A stretch of DNA of 64,000 nucleotides from Lytechinus pictus. Taxonomy: Eukaryota > Echinodermata > Echinoidea > Temnopleuroida > Toxopneustidae. Where the stretch lies: positions 36,140,501 to 36,204,500 of the forward strand of contig NC_087251.1 of the NCBI RefSeq assembly GCF_037042905.1, read 5' to 3'. The translations under genes and the position numbers were made by a program. This document shows, piece after piece, positions 11,762 to 23,537 of the stretch. Position 1 is the first letter of the stretch. Every line of letters begins with the position of its first letter. The notes beneath the pieces were generated by a model that was given only the letters and a program-made list of their open reading frames with translations, was not told the origin of the DNA and made no database searches.

Positions 11762-11804
11762 GCGACTCTTAAGTCGTACTTAAATCTTTGTGAAACACCC
11801 CCAG
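11762..11804. mobile_element. solo end of a GGTGTTTCACAAAG MITE
   Basis: CTTAAATCTTTGTGAAACAC plus flanking bases matches the right end of the complete element at 61622-61839. No left end is visible. Confidence 0.5.
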
Positions 11805-11984
11805 GTGTAGTAAATGGGTACCTGGTACCTTGAGCACCCGATAAAAGTAGTCATGCTAAAACTGCGGTAATACTATGCAGTACTTAAAAACATGTTAATA
11901 AGCTCTATATAAATGTTGCATATTATTATTACAACTAAGAATCAAGATCTCAATATTCTCTTAAATTTGTGTTTCTCTTTTCAG

Positions 11985-12181
11985 CAAGCACGGAGTGCTC
12001 CCCACAAGAGTAAAGCCCTGGAATCAAGGGTTCATCTGGCAGAAGTGGCCAACAGGAATCACAGAATATAGAGCTCAATTAGGAAGAATTTCTTTTTATG
12101 CTGAATGATGAACTCAACAAACTCAGGTCAATGGTCAAGATAATGCCCAGAAATATCCCCCCCCCCCCCCCAGAACCAGTG
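11985..12181 (+). pseudogene. decayed exon, copy 1 of 3
   Basis: The copy has a CTTTTCAG acceptor and a CCAGTG|GTAAGT donor. It reads KALESRVHLAEVA, then loses frame by one missing base relative to the other copies (GGCCAAC versus GGCCCAAT), has a TAG, and carries a C-run of about 15. The conserved tail reads like 'ELNKLRSMVKIMP'. Its start phase matches the donor at 9874. With copies 2 and 3 it shows tandem duplication of one exon and flanking intron, followed by decay. Confidence 0.65.
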
Positions 12182-13284
12182 GTAAGTTGTGCAATATTTA
12201 TGAATATTGTCTACACTGTGCGTCCCAGAAAAATACAAAACCCGGAATTATCGATGCTTTATCATTTCTTAATAAAAAATGTCATAGACAAATGACTTAT
12301 CATGGTAAAACTCAAATTATACCCTTTTATCTAATATTACTTGGACAATTATTCATTCTGCATTAGTTTGTTAAAATGATCCGATGAAAGGAGAGTGAAA
12401 GATCATTTGGCAGATGGTATCTGAACTTCAAATTTTTTTTTTGCTCAATTATGCTTGAAGGAATAATCTTAGTTTTACCATATGAATATGGAGCCTCTAA
12501 GCTTTACAATGATAGGTAATTTGTCTATTATATTTGTGATTATGTTATGATAAATCTCCAATAGTTAAGTTTCATATATTCTGCACTTTATAGGGTATTT
12601 TTGCGATGATTTAAGAAAATATATTTTAGTATGCATGAAATGTAGATGCAATATCAAATTTTGAAGAAAAAAAAATTCTATCTGTATCATGTATCAGCGA
12701 TTATGTGAGTGAAAATTTGAGGTAATTTAATCAAGGTCATATGTCATTTCAGGTCAAAACCTTGGATTATAATTTATAATTTGTCCTCGTTTCATAAGTA
12801 AATGGTCATATCCACTCATTTCCATTTCCTTCAGGCTTGTAATTCAAGTGTATTTTTGCATGTTTATGTACATGTTTTACTCAAAATGTTAGAATTCAAT
12901 TTTCAATTTATGTAGGGTACATTTCTTCATAGTACATTTTTCATTACATCACAAATTCAAATGGGGAAAATTATGAAGAGCACCAAAGATTTTCAAGGAC
13001 AATAAGAGGGACAGTGCAGCCAGTCAACAGGGGTAGCAATAATATTGCCCCTTTTTTGGTTTTGAATTATTACAATGTCTATCCAACAGATACATGAAAA
13101 ACAAAAAATGTTTGATATTACAATGTCACAGAGTTATCAATCCTGTGTATATTGATTTGTGTAATGCTGCAGGCAAGTCTGCCAGAGTCATAGTGTACCA
13201 AAGTGATGATGTCACAAAAAACTTTTTTAGCATTTCAGCGCTTTTGATACCATATTTTGGTAGAACATGATGAAAAACCTCCAC

Positions 13285-13492
13285 AACCCAAATTTGGTGG
13301 GAATCGGTCCATGGGGGTCTTAGATATGACCTCATGAGTACATAATAAGCCCCATTGAAGTCAATGTATTGTTGGCCTGGTTCTAAATGTTAGGAACTAG
13401 GCCAATAATACATTGACTTCAATGGGGCTAATTATGTATTCATGTGGTCATATCTTGGGGCCCCATGGACCGATTCCCACCAAATTTGGGTT
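13285..13492. repeat. ~208-bp near-perfect hairpin (foldback MITE)
   Basis: Two inverted arms of about 100 bp are separated by only a few bases near 13387-13393. The outer ends read AACCCAAATTTGGTGGGAAT and its complement, and the inner ends CAATGTATTGTTGGCCTGG and CCAATAATACATTG. Mismatches are few. Arm similarity and size fit a foldback MITE. Confidence 0.85.
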
Positions 13493-13494
13493 GA

Positions 13495-13965
13495 TATACA
13501 CAACTCAGTGATATGCAAATGAGAGAGTCAATGATGTCCATCACTCACTATTTCTTTTGTTTTTATTGTTTGAATTATACAATATTTCAATTTTTACAGA
13601 TTTGACAACAAGGACCAACTTGACTAAACCACAAAACGTTAAAACAATAGAAATACCACATGTTCAGGGAGGAATACAACTTTGTTTTACAGAACAATGA
13701 GGAGAAAATTAGAATATTTCATATGACAGGCCTGCATATGATAAAATACAAAAGAAATAGTGAGTGGATGACGTCATCAGTACGCTCATTTGCATACCTA
13801 CCAGGATGTACATATAACTTTTTTTTTTAATTAAGCGAAACTTTGAAATGTCATAACTTTCTAATTTTACATCCGATTTTGATGAAATTTTCAGTGTTAT
13901 GCTTGATAGATTTTTCTCCTTTTATTCAAATCAACTTTTATGAGGGGTGGACTTATCCTTTGATA
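13495..13965 (-). mobile_element. 'AGTCCACCCC' family MITE, minus orientation
   Basis: It contains the family phrases CTCACTATTTCTTTTGT, ACAGATTTGACAACAAGGAC, ACATCCGATTTTGATGAAAT and the end GAGGGGTGGACTT. The left end is displaced by the hairpin at 13285-13492. Related copies lie at 18415, 29040, 30850 and 63672. Confidence 0.7.
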
Positions 13966-14123
13966 ATTTTCGAAATGGAAAACAGAAAATGTTTGGTATT
14001 TCAATGTCACAGAGTCATTTAATCCTGTGTATGTTGATTTGTGTATAGAGGCGAGACCATCAGAGCCATTTCACTTCAGAACCGATAATCAAATTTTATC
14101 TTAATGTATATTTCTCTCTACAG

Positions 14124-14312
14124 ATGGCATATACTGCTATTCACAAGAACAGATTCCTGGAATCAAGGGTTCATCTGACAGAAGTGGCCCAATAGGAAGC
14201 AGAGAATATGGAGCTAGATTGGGAAGAATTTATTGTCATGCTGTAGGAAGAACTCGACAAACTCGGGTCAATGGTCAAGAAAATACCCAGCAATATGCCA
14301 CTTGAACCTGTG
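14124..14312 (+). pseudogene. decayed exon, copy 2 of 3
   Basis: This is 189 bases (63 codons) between a TCTCTACAG acceptor and a CCTGTG|GTAAGT donor. It preserves the ancestral frame best: ESRVHLTEVAQ, then TAG, EAENMELDWEEFIVML, then TAG, EELDKLGSMVKKIPSNM. Two in-frame stops make it non-functional as read. The predicted product is an acidic/basic heptad-like helix. Confidence 0.65.
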
Positions 14313-14544
14313 GTAAGTTGTGCAGTATACAGTGCATCCCAGAAACATTGTCCCTCCGTGGCCTTTGATTATTACATTGTATAATCAACAGGTAATGTAA
14401 AAAAGAAAATATTTGATGTTTCAATGTCACAAAGTCATCAATCCTATGTATATTGATTTGTGTAAAGCAGGTGACATTGTTAGAGCCATTCCACTTCAGA
14501 ATAAAGAACTAAGTCTCATCTTAAATTTATATTTCTGTCTACAG

Positions 14545-14731
14545 AGGGTATAGAGTGCTGTTCATGAGAGCAAAGCCCTGGAATCGAGGGTTCTACTAGC
14601 AAAAGTGGCCCAATGGGAAGTACTGTATATGGAGGTAGATTAGGAAAAGTTGGTGCATGCAGGAGGATGAACTCGACAAACTCGGGTCAATGGTCCAGAA
14701 AATGCGCTGCAATATGCCACCACAACCATTG
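14545..14731 (+). pseudogene. decayed exon, copy 3 of 3
   Basis: 187 bases between a TCTGTCTACAG acceptor and a CATTG|GTAAGT donor. It shares 'AAAGCCCTGGAATC' and 'CTCGACAAACTCGGGTCAAT' with the other copies but has a TAG and a net length change. The downstream intron also matches the intron after copy 1, so the duplicated unit was larger than the exon. Confidence 0.65.
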
Positions 14732-14732
14732 G

Positions 14733-15527
14733 TAAGTTGTGCAGGATTCACAATTATTATCTACAGTGTTTCTCAGAAAATAATGAAACCAGAATTATTT
14801 ATGCTTTATCCTTTGTATTCAGTTTTAGATAAATGACTGATCATTGTAAAGCTCAGCTTCAACTCTTTCATCTGATTTAAATTGGACAATTAGTCATTCA
14901 TACACGATTAGAAAAAAATTTCTCAAGAAGGGGATACCCCAAAATCATTTGGTGGATGGTGTCTGAACTTCAAAAAGAAAATCACACGTCACAAAAGTTC
15001 AATATCTGCTCTTCAAGTTTTGTGCTGTGCTTGTTTAAAAATCGGGGCAACATCAACTCTAAAAGATCTACGCCGAAATTACCCAATCCATTATTCATCA
15101 TCTAGAGTGTCAAAGCATAGCCTTCATATGACATCTGGGCCCTTTAACTCAAAGCATAGCAATTGACCATACACATCTACATGTATAGTGAGCTGTCATA
15201 AAATCTGTGTAGTAGAAATTGGTAAGAATTCTGGATTGATTACAGGTAGACCAATATGTGTTCTCGTTTCAGTTAAAATTCAATATCATGCATTCTCTTG
15301 ATGATAAAATCTTACTTATGTTCCATATTTGATATCAATTTGTATCAATCACAAAGCTTTGTCTTTTTCTTTACCACCTTCTCCACATATTTCATTAAAC
15401 AATTCAATATGATATATTTATGGCATAAATTCAGAATTAACAATATACTGATTTCGTGATGTAATTTCAGATGATACACGTACATGATTTCAGTTATGAC
15501 TCCTTTCGGTTTTAAACCCAAACCAGG
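14733..15527. other. intron-like duplicate sequence, no gene
   Basis: The first 250 bases are a diverged copy of 12183-12440 downstream of exon copy 1. The remainder has no recognisable feature. Confidence 0.5.
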
Positions 15528-15702
15528 CTCAGGGGAGCGTTTCATGAAAGGACTTGTCGGACGTTTTATCCGACAAGTCCCACTTTATCCGACAGTTACC
15601 AAAGTAACAGTGCTTCTTAGCCAATCAGAATCAAGGAAAGATGTCAGATCTGACAACTTGTCGGACGGAAATGTTGATGAAACACTCCCCTGTTCTCTCC
15701 CC
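15528..15702. mobile_element. MITE (CAGGGGAG...CTTGTCGGAC family)
   Basis: Inverted ends CAGGGGAGCGTTTCAT and ATGAAACACTCCCCTG with subterminal ACTTGTCGGAC / GACAACTTGTCGG. The core GCCAATCAGAATCAAGGAAA is shared with the longer copy at 45647-45900. No clear target duplication. Confidence 0.8.
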
Positions 15703-15769
15703 CCTTGTGACCTTGGCTGCTGATATGAATTTCATATGAATTAAGCCAATGAATGTGTGAATCATACTT

Positions 15770-16260
15770 TTTACTCTAACTCAATAAATAAAACTCATGG
15801 AATGCTAATTTTTGGTGTAAATAGTTTTTTTTTAGCATTCATTACAAATGTGCTGGAAAAAAATCAGTTTGAATATCAATTATTATATATTTCTTTGCTT
15901 TTGTAAATTTATGTATTTCTCCTTTAAAAAAAATCTTTTGTCTTTTTATTTTCTTTGGGCCAGATTCATTGCAGAACCTTTTTAAAGCATAATTATGCTA
16001 AAATCAATTGAGTTTTAGCTGATGAAATAAAAAATAGTCATATCTCTATAAGATGAGAAAATTCCATTTGAATTGACTTTGTTCACAGAAACATTATTTT
16101 TTTTTAGCAATTTGGGTCTGACATGCATTTACAAAATGTTAGGTAATTTTGGAACCATGTACCTGGCCCTCACAAATTTGGTCTCAAAAGATGGGCAAGA
16201 CATGACAGTAAAAAAACCTGGTCAAAATTTTTGTGTGGCAATACGGTCGCAGTAGTTGCA
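15770..16260. mobile_element. degenerate piggyBac-like MITE copy
   Basis: It shares GCTAATTTTTGGTGT and GGTCTGACATGCATTTACAA with the better copies at 21395 and 48586. Both ends are eroded and no TTAA pair is visible. Confidence 0.4.
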
Positions 16261-17005
16261 AATATACATGTGAAAATGAACATTGTGCCTTAAATTGCAA
16301 TATTCAAATTTCTTTTCCAAAACATATCCAATTTAAAGTACTGAATTTATAAACATCTGAATTTTTGGAAGTGTTTTTGTTGATATATATCGTACATATA
16401 ATGATGTAAAACCTGTTGAAATTTGTTGAAAATGTTTCTGTATAATCATAATGAATATCATAAGTGCATTTTCCCCAATGCAGATATTTCTGAGAAAAGG
16501 ACTTGTTAAAATAATTTTTTTTTTTTTCACTTTACCCCTACAGTCATGTCGCTCAATGTACGTCATGGATACGACCCCTATCTGGTGTCTACCATCTTCC
16601 AAGCATAAATAAGAGAGACAGTCTATCTGAGACGAGGACATAACACCAATCTTAGAATCATTTTCTACAGGGAGTGTCTGGTTTGAAAAGTTATTGGTCT
16701 TTATGTGATCATGTAGATCATATTAATTGAACAAATCATCACTTTAAACTTTATGTAAATATATCCAAAACTCTTTATCACCAAATATGGGATTCTTTAT
16801 TTATTTTTCCTCATGAACCCATCATTTTTATGTGTTTTATGACTTTTGTGTAGCCTAAGCAGCAGGTCCAAGCTATTATCTTTTTTGCTGAAATTTCATT
16901 GTATCTGAATTATCTGTTGTTTCATTATGTAGGGCATGGTTACTAGGAGTAAAAAGTAATTTGTATATAAGGTTGGAAATTTTCAAGTGTTTGGCTTAGA
17001 ATTAA

Positions 17006-17692
17006 TTCTATATTGGCTGGGGCATATTGGGAGATCATATGGGTGAAAAGGCTTCCCTGAAATTTTGGTCGTCAACCCGATAATTGGCATGCACGCTGCC
17101 TTGGACCTAATCTACAAAATTGTATGATGTTTATTTCATGAAAATTGCTATTAACTATGTTAATTCATGCACAAGTGGTATGTAAAATCATACCTTTTTG
17201 CTCCCAAAAGTAAAGCTACAAATGACCTAATTTTTGGTGTAGAAACTGTGTTGTTCTTCGCAAATGCTCTTGAAAAAAATAATTGATACCAGATCAATTT
17301 CTTATGTATTGGATTGTTTCTGCAATTTGTTTTATGTATTTCTTTTTTTTACCTTTGCTTTTCATTGTATTTTAGATGAAATTTGTTGGTGATCAATTAA
17401 TTTGAATCAATGAGAGTAAATGTACTCATTTATCAATATTTGGCTGAAAACACAATTTGTCCAAAAATTGTACACAAAATCACGTTTTAGAGCAATTTTT
17501 TGTCTGATATGCTTGTACAAATTATGCATATCTTCGGAACTGCATTTCTGGATGCTACAAATTTGGTCTTAAAATATGCAAAGAAAGTCACAAAACAACA
17601 TGGTGAGAGTTTTTCATGTTAAAAAAATATTGCATGAGCGTCAAGCAGGCCCTTCAAGCCCCCCTTCCCCCCCCCCCCCACCCCGGCCTAGT
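17006..17692. mobile_element. piggyBac-like MITE, diverged copy
   Basis: It starts near TTAATTCTATATTGGCTGGG and ends in a C-run with GGCCTAGTTAGG. The interior matches the 48586-49325 copy over most of its length (ATCTACAAAATTGTAT, CAGATCAATTTCTTATGTAT, ACACAAAATCACGTTTT). Termini have drifted. Confidence 0.55.
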
Positions 17693-18414
17693 TAGGAAAG
17701 TTTCTCTTGATGAAGTATTTATTTATTTATGTGTTGACAATTCTGCAAAAGTGGATCCGAAGGTTTTCCAGAGTTTTTGCCTATTGTGTTTTATCTCTGG
17801 TTTTTTACCCTGGATCTACTTGTCGTAGAATTATTCTTCCCCCCCCCCCCCCCTTTCGTGCACATTACTATTATACCTATTTTCCCATTGATTTCATTAA
17901 TATTTATTTTCATCATACATTAATTACACCCAAAAAATTTAGAATATTTTGTAAGTTGTTAATTTCGAGATAAAGGTTTTTCTATGCTCAGAAATATGAT
18001 GTATTTTGTGTTATTAATCTTTAACCTATTTGTTTAGGCCTATCAGCAACAATCAAAGTTTGTTATTACCATATTCAATTTATATCTGTTAATTTCTAGC
18101 ATTAATATCTGCATACGCGATAAAATATATTTCAGAAGAATGAATGATGTCATTAGCATAAATAATAAACAAAGGACCTAGTATAGTTATTTGTGGGACA
18201 CCAAATGTTATAGACAAAATATCAGATTAATCATCATTAAAAGTCGCAAAATAAACCCCTCACAAAAAGTTCAAAAACTCAAGTTTGATGGATGATTATT
18301 TGTTTAATACTGAACCACTTAAAATGAAAATGGTGTTATTGGTTAGCCTCTTTGCAAAGAGGTTCCAATTTTTTTTATTATATTATCATGGAATTTGCAA
18401 CCACCCTTTAAGGT
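17693..18414. other. non-coding stretch
   Basis: AT-rich sequence with a C-run at about 17840. No gene or element boundary recognised. Confidence 0.5.
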
Positions 18415-18720
18415 CAAGTCCACCCCAGAAATATGTTGATTTTAATCAATAGAAACAAATCTAACAAGCATAACATTGAAAGATTTTTCAAAATCGGATG
18501 TAAAATAAGGAAGTTATGATATTTTGAAGTTTCGCTTATTTTTCTCAAAACAATATTGAAATAACTTGTTCTCGCGATAATTGAAGAACTGTTTGAGAGA
18601 TCAACTCGTCTTTCAATCTGTGTTTTTCTTCAGCAAGAAGTTTACCCTCATTGTGCTGCACTCAACCCAGGTTAAGATGAAAAACCATGGTAGATAGGTC
18701 TAGTGTTACTGGGTTAGAAA
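18415..18720. repeat. fragments of AGTCCACCCC repeat and SINE
   Basis: 18415-18560 contains AAGTCCACCCCAGAAA and TCAAAATCGGATGTAAAATA, the end of the AGTCCACCCC family. 18615-18720 contains TGTGCTGCACTCAACCCAGG of the SINE body seen at 10573. Confidence 0.6.
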
Positions 18721-18785
18721 GTGCTCTCATATTATTGGATATTTTAGTTTCTTTTTCTTACGTATATTAAACTAGCAAAACAATT

Positions 18786-18986
18786 CTGGGAAGTGTTTCA
18801 CAAAAAAAAATCTCTGACCAAAGTCATTGCGAAAGCATTAACATGCTCATGATCTTTGATACACAGTCTGATCAATTCATTTGCATTAGAGCACGTCCTT
18901 TGAGAGTGATTCAATCTATTGATCTGTTATTTTCCACACGCAAGTAGCAATTTAATCACATTTAATTTTTTGTGAAACACTTCTTT
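18786..18986. mobile_element. MITE (GAAGTGTTTCACAAAAA ends)
   Basis: Left end GGGAAGTGTTTCACAAAAAA and right end TTTTTTGTGAAACACTTC are inverted copies around a ~160-bp core. No coding capacity. Confidence 0.65.
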
Positions 18987-18998
18987 AATTTGTCTCTT

Positions 18999-19381
18999 AA
19001 GGCCTCCACACACCTTTCGAGTGGTCCACAATCTGATTTTGGAGCAAATTACATTTTGCTAATTTTCTGTAATGTGATGGACAAATATCTTTTCATTCGA
19101 GGCTTAAATTAACTGTGAGAATACTAAATAATTTTATGTGATTTCAAGCCTTTATTTTTTTTGTAAAGGCCAAATTGGTTTTAAATTGTAGAAAATCGTA
19201 TGATTGCTATGACATCATTTCACTTTTATTCAAATGATGATGCAAGCATAGTCACAGATTTCAATGAGTATTCATTGGATAATTTAGAATTTTACACAGC
19301 AAGATGTGACATGTCTCTATGTTCACAAATACTCCTTTAATAATAGGTTCGCAGGCCAATCAAAAGGTGTGCGGTGACCTT
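18999..19381. mobile_element. MITE (AAGGCCTCCACACACC ends)
   Basis: Left end AAGGCCTCCACACACCTTTC and right end AAAAGGTGTGCGGTGACCTT form imperfect inverted repeats around a 330-bp AT-rich core. Confidence 0.6.
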
Positions 19382-21390
19382 TACATCAATGTCAGATAGC
19401 TTGGACCTGCCCTACATTGTACAATTGTCTGTGCTATATACAATACTTGCTTTGTATTCATGAAGTGTATTTTTTTTCTTTGTTGAAAAAATGAATTGTA
19501 AGACCAGCAGCCCGGAAGATTTATTCAAGTTGCAGGACCATAGCAGTTGACCTCGTTGATCAATGATGGTAGGCCCTCATCCTCACAAACATGGCTTCAT
19601 CTCTGGTTTGAGCTGGGGTCTTCCAGCCAGAATTACACAGTGACATCACTACCAAGAGATCTCTTTTTCAGTGTGCAGAGAAGGGCACTGGACACAGTTG
19701 TGCATGGTAGACAACTTGCCACAATGTAAGTGCTTTAATAATGATTTCAATGATATTTCGTGCAGCCGAAAGTATGCGAGACAATGCAATCAGTTTTTCA
19801 GTAATTATGTACTTAGGGCAATAATATTGGGTGGCAATTTTCCCCATATCAGGAATATCTCTCCCTTTTCTTTTAATGACTATAATCCCTTCTCTTTACC
19901 TTAACTGGTATTTCTTCCCATTTCTGTATTCTTTTGTTGGCTGTGCCGGATCAATCCATTGATTATAGTCTTTCTTTATATACCTCCCAGTACTATTTGT
20001 TCTAGATGTTGCTCTAACTTTATCTTTGTTTCACATTGTTACAACATTATATTTGCCATGACTGATTTAATAATGTGCTAAGAAGATAAACAATTTTTAT
20101 TAGAAATTTATATATACAGACATAGATCTTATTTTTTTATTGCAGAGCAATAATAGAGCAATGTGAATTATTTTGCAATATATTTATTCTCCTTTTCTGT
20201 ACGTGTTCTTTTTTTGGCCAGACTAATTTGAATAAATATTTCAAACTTTATCGCGGTCATTTCACCATGTACGTCCATAAACCTCATGTTTGTGCCGAGT
20301 GCGTATCCATCATGTATTCACAGAATGTGAAGAGATATTGTGGACTGCACGAATGTTAAGATATGTGATGATAAGGTAGATTCTCAATGTAGGTTTGTCT
20401 GCCCAAATCTTCAACTTCGGATATACATTTTTTATCCATTTTTATGAGGGTTGTACACTTCAATGGTTTTTCCTCAATGTGTAAAAAAATGCTCCTTCAA
20501 TCAGAGCAATATATATAAGTCTGGGATCTAGTTTCAGAAGCGCAATGTCAAATTTTGATTTCTAGAGCCTTGCCAGTGTAGTGTTTCAAGTTGACCAATG
20601 TTGATATTTGAAATATTGATGGAGCAGTTTAGCCAATATGGCTTTGGAGCTTAGTGGCATTGATCAAGATCGATCAAAAACTGGCTTTCACTCTAAATCG
20701 ATGCAGTTAACCATTTGTTCTTCACAAAGTGAAGAAAGAGGAACTGGCGAAGTATGTTCGAAGAGAGTGCTGCTGACTTCCAGAAATTTGTTTCAGTCGC
20801 ATGTGACATCTTTATATTTGGTGTTTGGAATCTGGTAATGTTGCGATAATCTTCAAGTACTGTCTGACCACAAGGAAAGGTGTTACTTTCAGCTTACGCA
20901 TGATATCCAGAGCTCTTCAAAACCTCGTGCAAGTCACATGCTTCTTGGACTCCCAAATGCTGATATCTTATGAGACTGTTGGCCTCTTTGTGGTGGCATT
21001 AGAGGAATTCTTGGTGGATCTAGTTCCAGTTAGTCATTTTTGTCTTTTACAGCCATTTGATATTTTCCTGTGTTATTTGGATTTTCCAGATTTATTTGAC
21101 TCTGATGACATGAAAGGCAATGTGAAGTCTTGGTATTACAGAGTCAGAGTCAATCTTGTCACTAAAAGAGAAGCTACATACATCTGATACATTTTCTGGC
21201 TTAGTAACTCTAGTTATTAAACTACAATGCATTTGTGTGAATTCTAATAAGGCAGATTCTTTGTCACCATTCATATTCTGTGTCCAGGAGGAAACGCTCT
21301 TTCTTTGGAATTAATTTTGAATAGATTTCCTGTGCAGAGGAAACTTCATCATGTTCAGGTATCCATTAAAGTGAGGGGAAGTTCCAGTGC
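19382..21390. other. no supported gene; a few exon-sized open frames
   Basis: Open frames at 20638-20838 and 20825-21187 lack stops over 66 and 120 codons and are not low-complexity, but they have no recognisable domain and no clear splice logic joining them. I leave this stretch unannotated. Confidence 0.3.
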
Positions 21391-21394
21391 TTAA

Positions 21395-21847
21395 CCCTAT
21401 ATAGCCCAGGCTAATTTGAAATTACATAGACGGGGGGAGGCATTCTTACCCCCCCCCCCCCTGATCTTAGTTTTTTGATTTGGATACTATCTCTCGTTTT
21501 TTTAATGAAAGTTGTCGATGTCACTTTTTCAATCATAAATACATGAATTCAGTAGTTCGTAATCAGTATCTATAGGTAAAAATAATGATACATTTATGAA
21601 TTTTGGCTACATACAGAATTTTCATTGGATTTGTCAAATAAAATCACATTTTTGAGCAATTTTGGTCTGACATGCGCTTACAAAATGTTGCCTAACTTTG
21701 TAACTGCATACCATTGCATTGTAAATTTGTTCTATAAAGTTGCGTGAGAAAAATTTCATGACATTTTGTGGCCTGATCTTTACAAATATATCACAAAAAA
21801 TGTTGTGGAGGCTAAAAAAAGCCCCCCCCCCCCCGGGCTGTATAGGG
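21395..21847. mobile_element. piggyBac-like MITE with TTAA flanks
   Basis: Both flanks are TTAA (21391-21394 and 21848-21851). The ends are inverted: CCCTATATAGCCC on the left and, on the complement of the right end, CCCTATACAGCCC. Long C-runs sit just inside each end. TTAA target sites with CCCT-type termini are the piggyBac signature. 453 bp, no transposase. Confidence 0.8.
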
Positions 21848-22147
21848 TTAAGATATGCATGTACCTGCTTACCATTGCCAGTTATATTGGGAGGTCCTCC
21901 ACTCAATGATTCAATTTGTTTACGATCTTGTGACATCTAAAAATCTTTCATGGGAACTTGTGAGTCTTTCACTTCTTTGCAATGATCATACAATGCATAA
22001 TTTTCAGACCATCATAAAATTATTTCCTTCTTGCTTATCATTCCTTTGATCATGTCAGAGGAGTTTCTCAGCCACGTTCTGAAGCTTGACATGAAGTGAT
22101 GCTAGGCTGTTCATTCATCCATCTCCCAGTCTTTGGGTAGGGCAGTG

Positions 22148-22865
22148 ATTGGTAGATTTTTCCAACAGTGTCCCTTTGGCTAAAGAAATGGTTTCCTATA
22201 TCCAGTGTGGAATAAGTTTGGGAAATTTTGTTGGGTGCTGTCTGTCAGATTTGACAGAAGAGGCAGCGTAGCTCAGTCGGTTAGAGCGCATGTTTCGGAT
22301 AAGATCGTAGATCTCAACGTGAGGGGTTCGAGTCCCGCTCATGCCGAAACGCGTCTAACAAAAAAGTCTGATGCTATAGCGTTGTGTGTTAGCGTGCCTC
22401 ACCTCTGTATTCAGTGCAGGTGTGAATACAGTTGGAAAACACTCCGTCCATCGGAAAGGACGCAAATGTTGGTCCCGTGTATAGGAGAGGTACAACCTAT
22501 GCATGTTTAAACCAATACACTATTCGTCAAAGAGTAGGGTGTTCACCCGGTGTATTGCACCTGCCGGTCGCGGCAAAATCCAGGTCAAGTACCTGATGCG
22601 TTTATGCCCAGGAAGGCCCTGCATCGTATACATCCAGATCCAGACATTGCATGATTTGGTAGATTGTTCCAACGCTACATGACCCTTTGGCTAAAGAAGG
22701 GGTTTCCTCCATCCAGTCTGGAACAAGTTTGGACAATTTTATTGGATGCTGTCTGTGAGAGTTGTCATTGGTTCTTGATGACCATTAAGCTGAAGAAATG
22801 GTTTCTTATATCCATGGAAAGATTTTCTTTAAATTTGATTGGTTGTCGTCTCTGAAATTTGACAT
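22148..22865. repeat. ~110-bp tandem repeat, three units, split by a SINE
   Basis: Units at about 22148-22256, 22655-22765 and 22770-22865 share GGCTAAAGAA-TGGTTTCCT, TATCCAGT and GTCTGTCAGATTTGACA variants. The SINE lies between units 1 and 2. Confidence 0.7.
22258..22640 (+). mobile_element. tRNA-derived SINE
   Basis: The head carries an A-box-like TAGCTCAGTCGGTTAGAG and a B-box GGGTTCGAGTCCC at tRNA spacing, but the T-stem and acceptor pair poorly, so it is not a working tRNA. The body has GGAAAGGACGCAAATGT and TTGGTCCCGTGTATAGG, which resembles a SINE central domain common in marine invertebrates (recalled, not searched). Confidence 0.75.
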
Positions 22866-23419
22866 TTTGCTTCACTACTAGGTTTCATGCATTGTATTGC
22901 AATGATTGATGGGGGATTATAAACCATTGTGGAATATGAAGTGTACTCCCTCAGGACAAGCCTACTTTGAGGTTCCAACCCATTAGATCTATCTTTCATT
23001 GTCGGTGCCTCGCCTGATCTCTCAGAGTTCATGGTTATGTGATGGATATGCAAGCCAACATTTGGTTCTTGTATGATGGTGAATGAATAAATTAGCTATT
23101 TTTATCAAAATGCAGTGTTCACTGAAAATTCATAGAACCGCGATTGCATCATGAACAGAAAAGGATATATTTATTTGCAAATCATAATATATTCCATTTG
23201 CTCTTTTGAAAAGAAAAGCTCCCCCTTTAAAAATAAATCTATTGGCTAGGTTTTTTTTTAATGTGATGATATAAATTAAATTGATTAATAAAAATATGAA
23301 ATGTGAAAAATAATTAGTGATAATACTCAAAAATATTAATTTGAACATTAGAACATTGTAGTGTCAGTCATGGATAGTTAATGTTGAAAGGATGTGAAGT
23401 AATCGAAAATGGGCAGATA

Positions 23420-23537
23420 CGGGGAGCATTTTATGACAAGTTTTGTTAGTGATCATCACTAATTTGCTCTAAGCCAATCAGATGCAAGGATTTGTTGGTG
23501 AAAATCACTGACAAATCTTCATGAAATGCTTCCCTGG
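23420..23537. mobile_element. short MITE (GGGGAGCATTTTATGA ends)
   Basis: Left end GGGGAGCATTTTATGACAAG and right end CTTCATGAAATGCTTCCC are inverted. The core carries AGCCAATCAGATGCAAGG, as in the related CAGGGGAG family. Confidence 0.65.

Noticed and set aside
20638-21187. Two open frames that could be exons
   Set aside because: No recognisable domain, and no acceptor/donor arrangement gives a consistent multi-exon reading. Kept only as a note.
22258-22345. A genuine tRNA gene
   Set aside because: A- and B-box-like sequences are present, but acceptor and T-stem pairing is poor and a SINE body follows, so it is a tRNA-derived retroposon.
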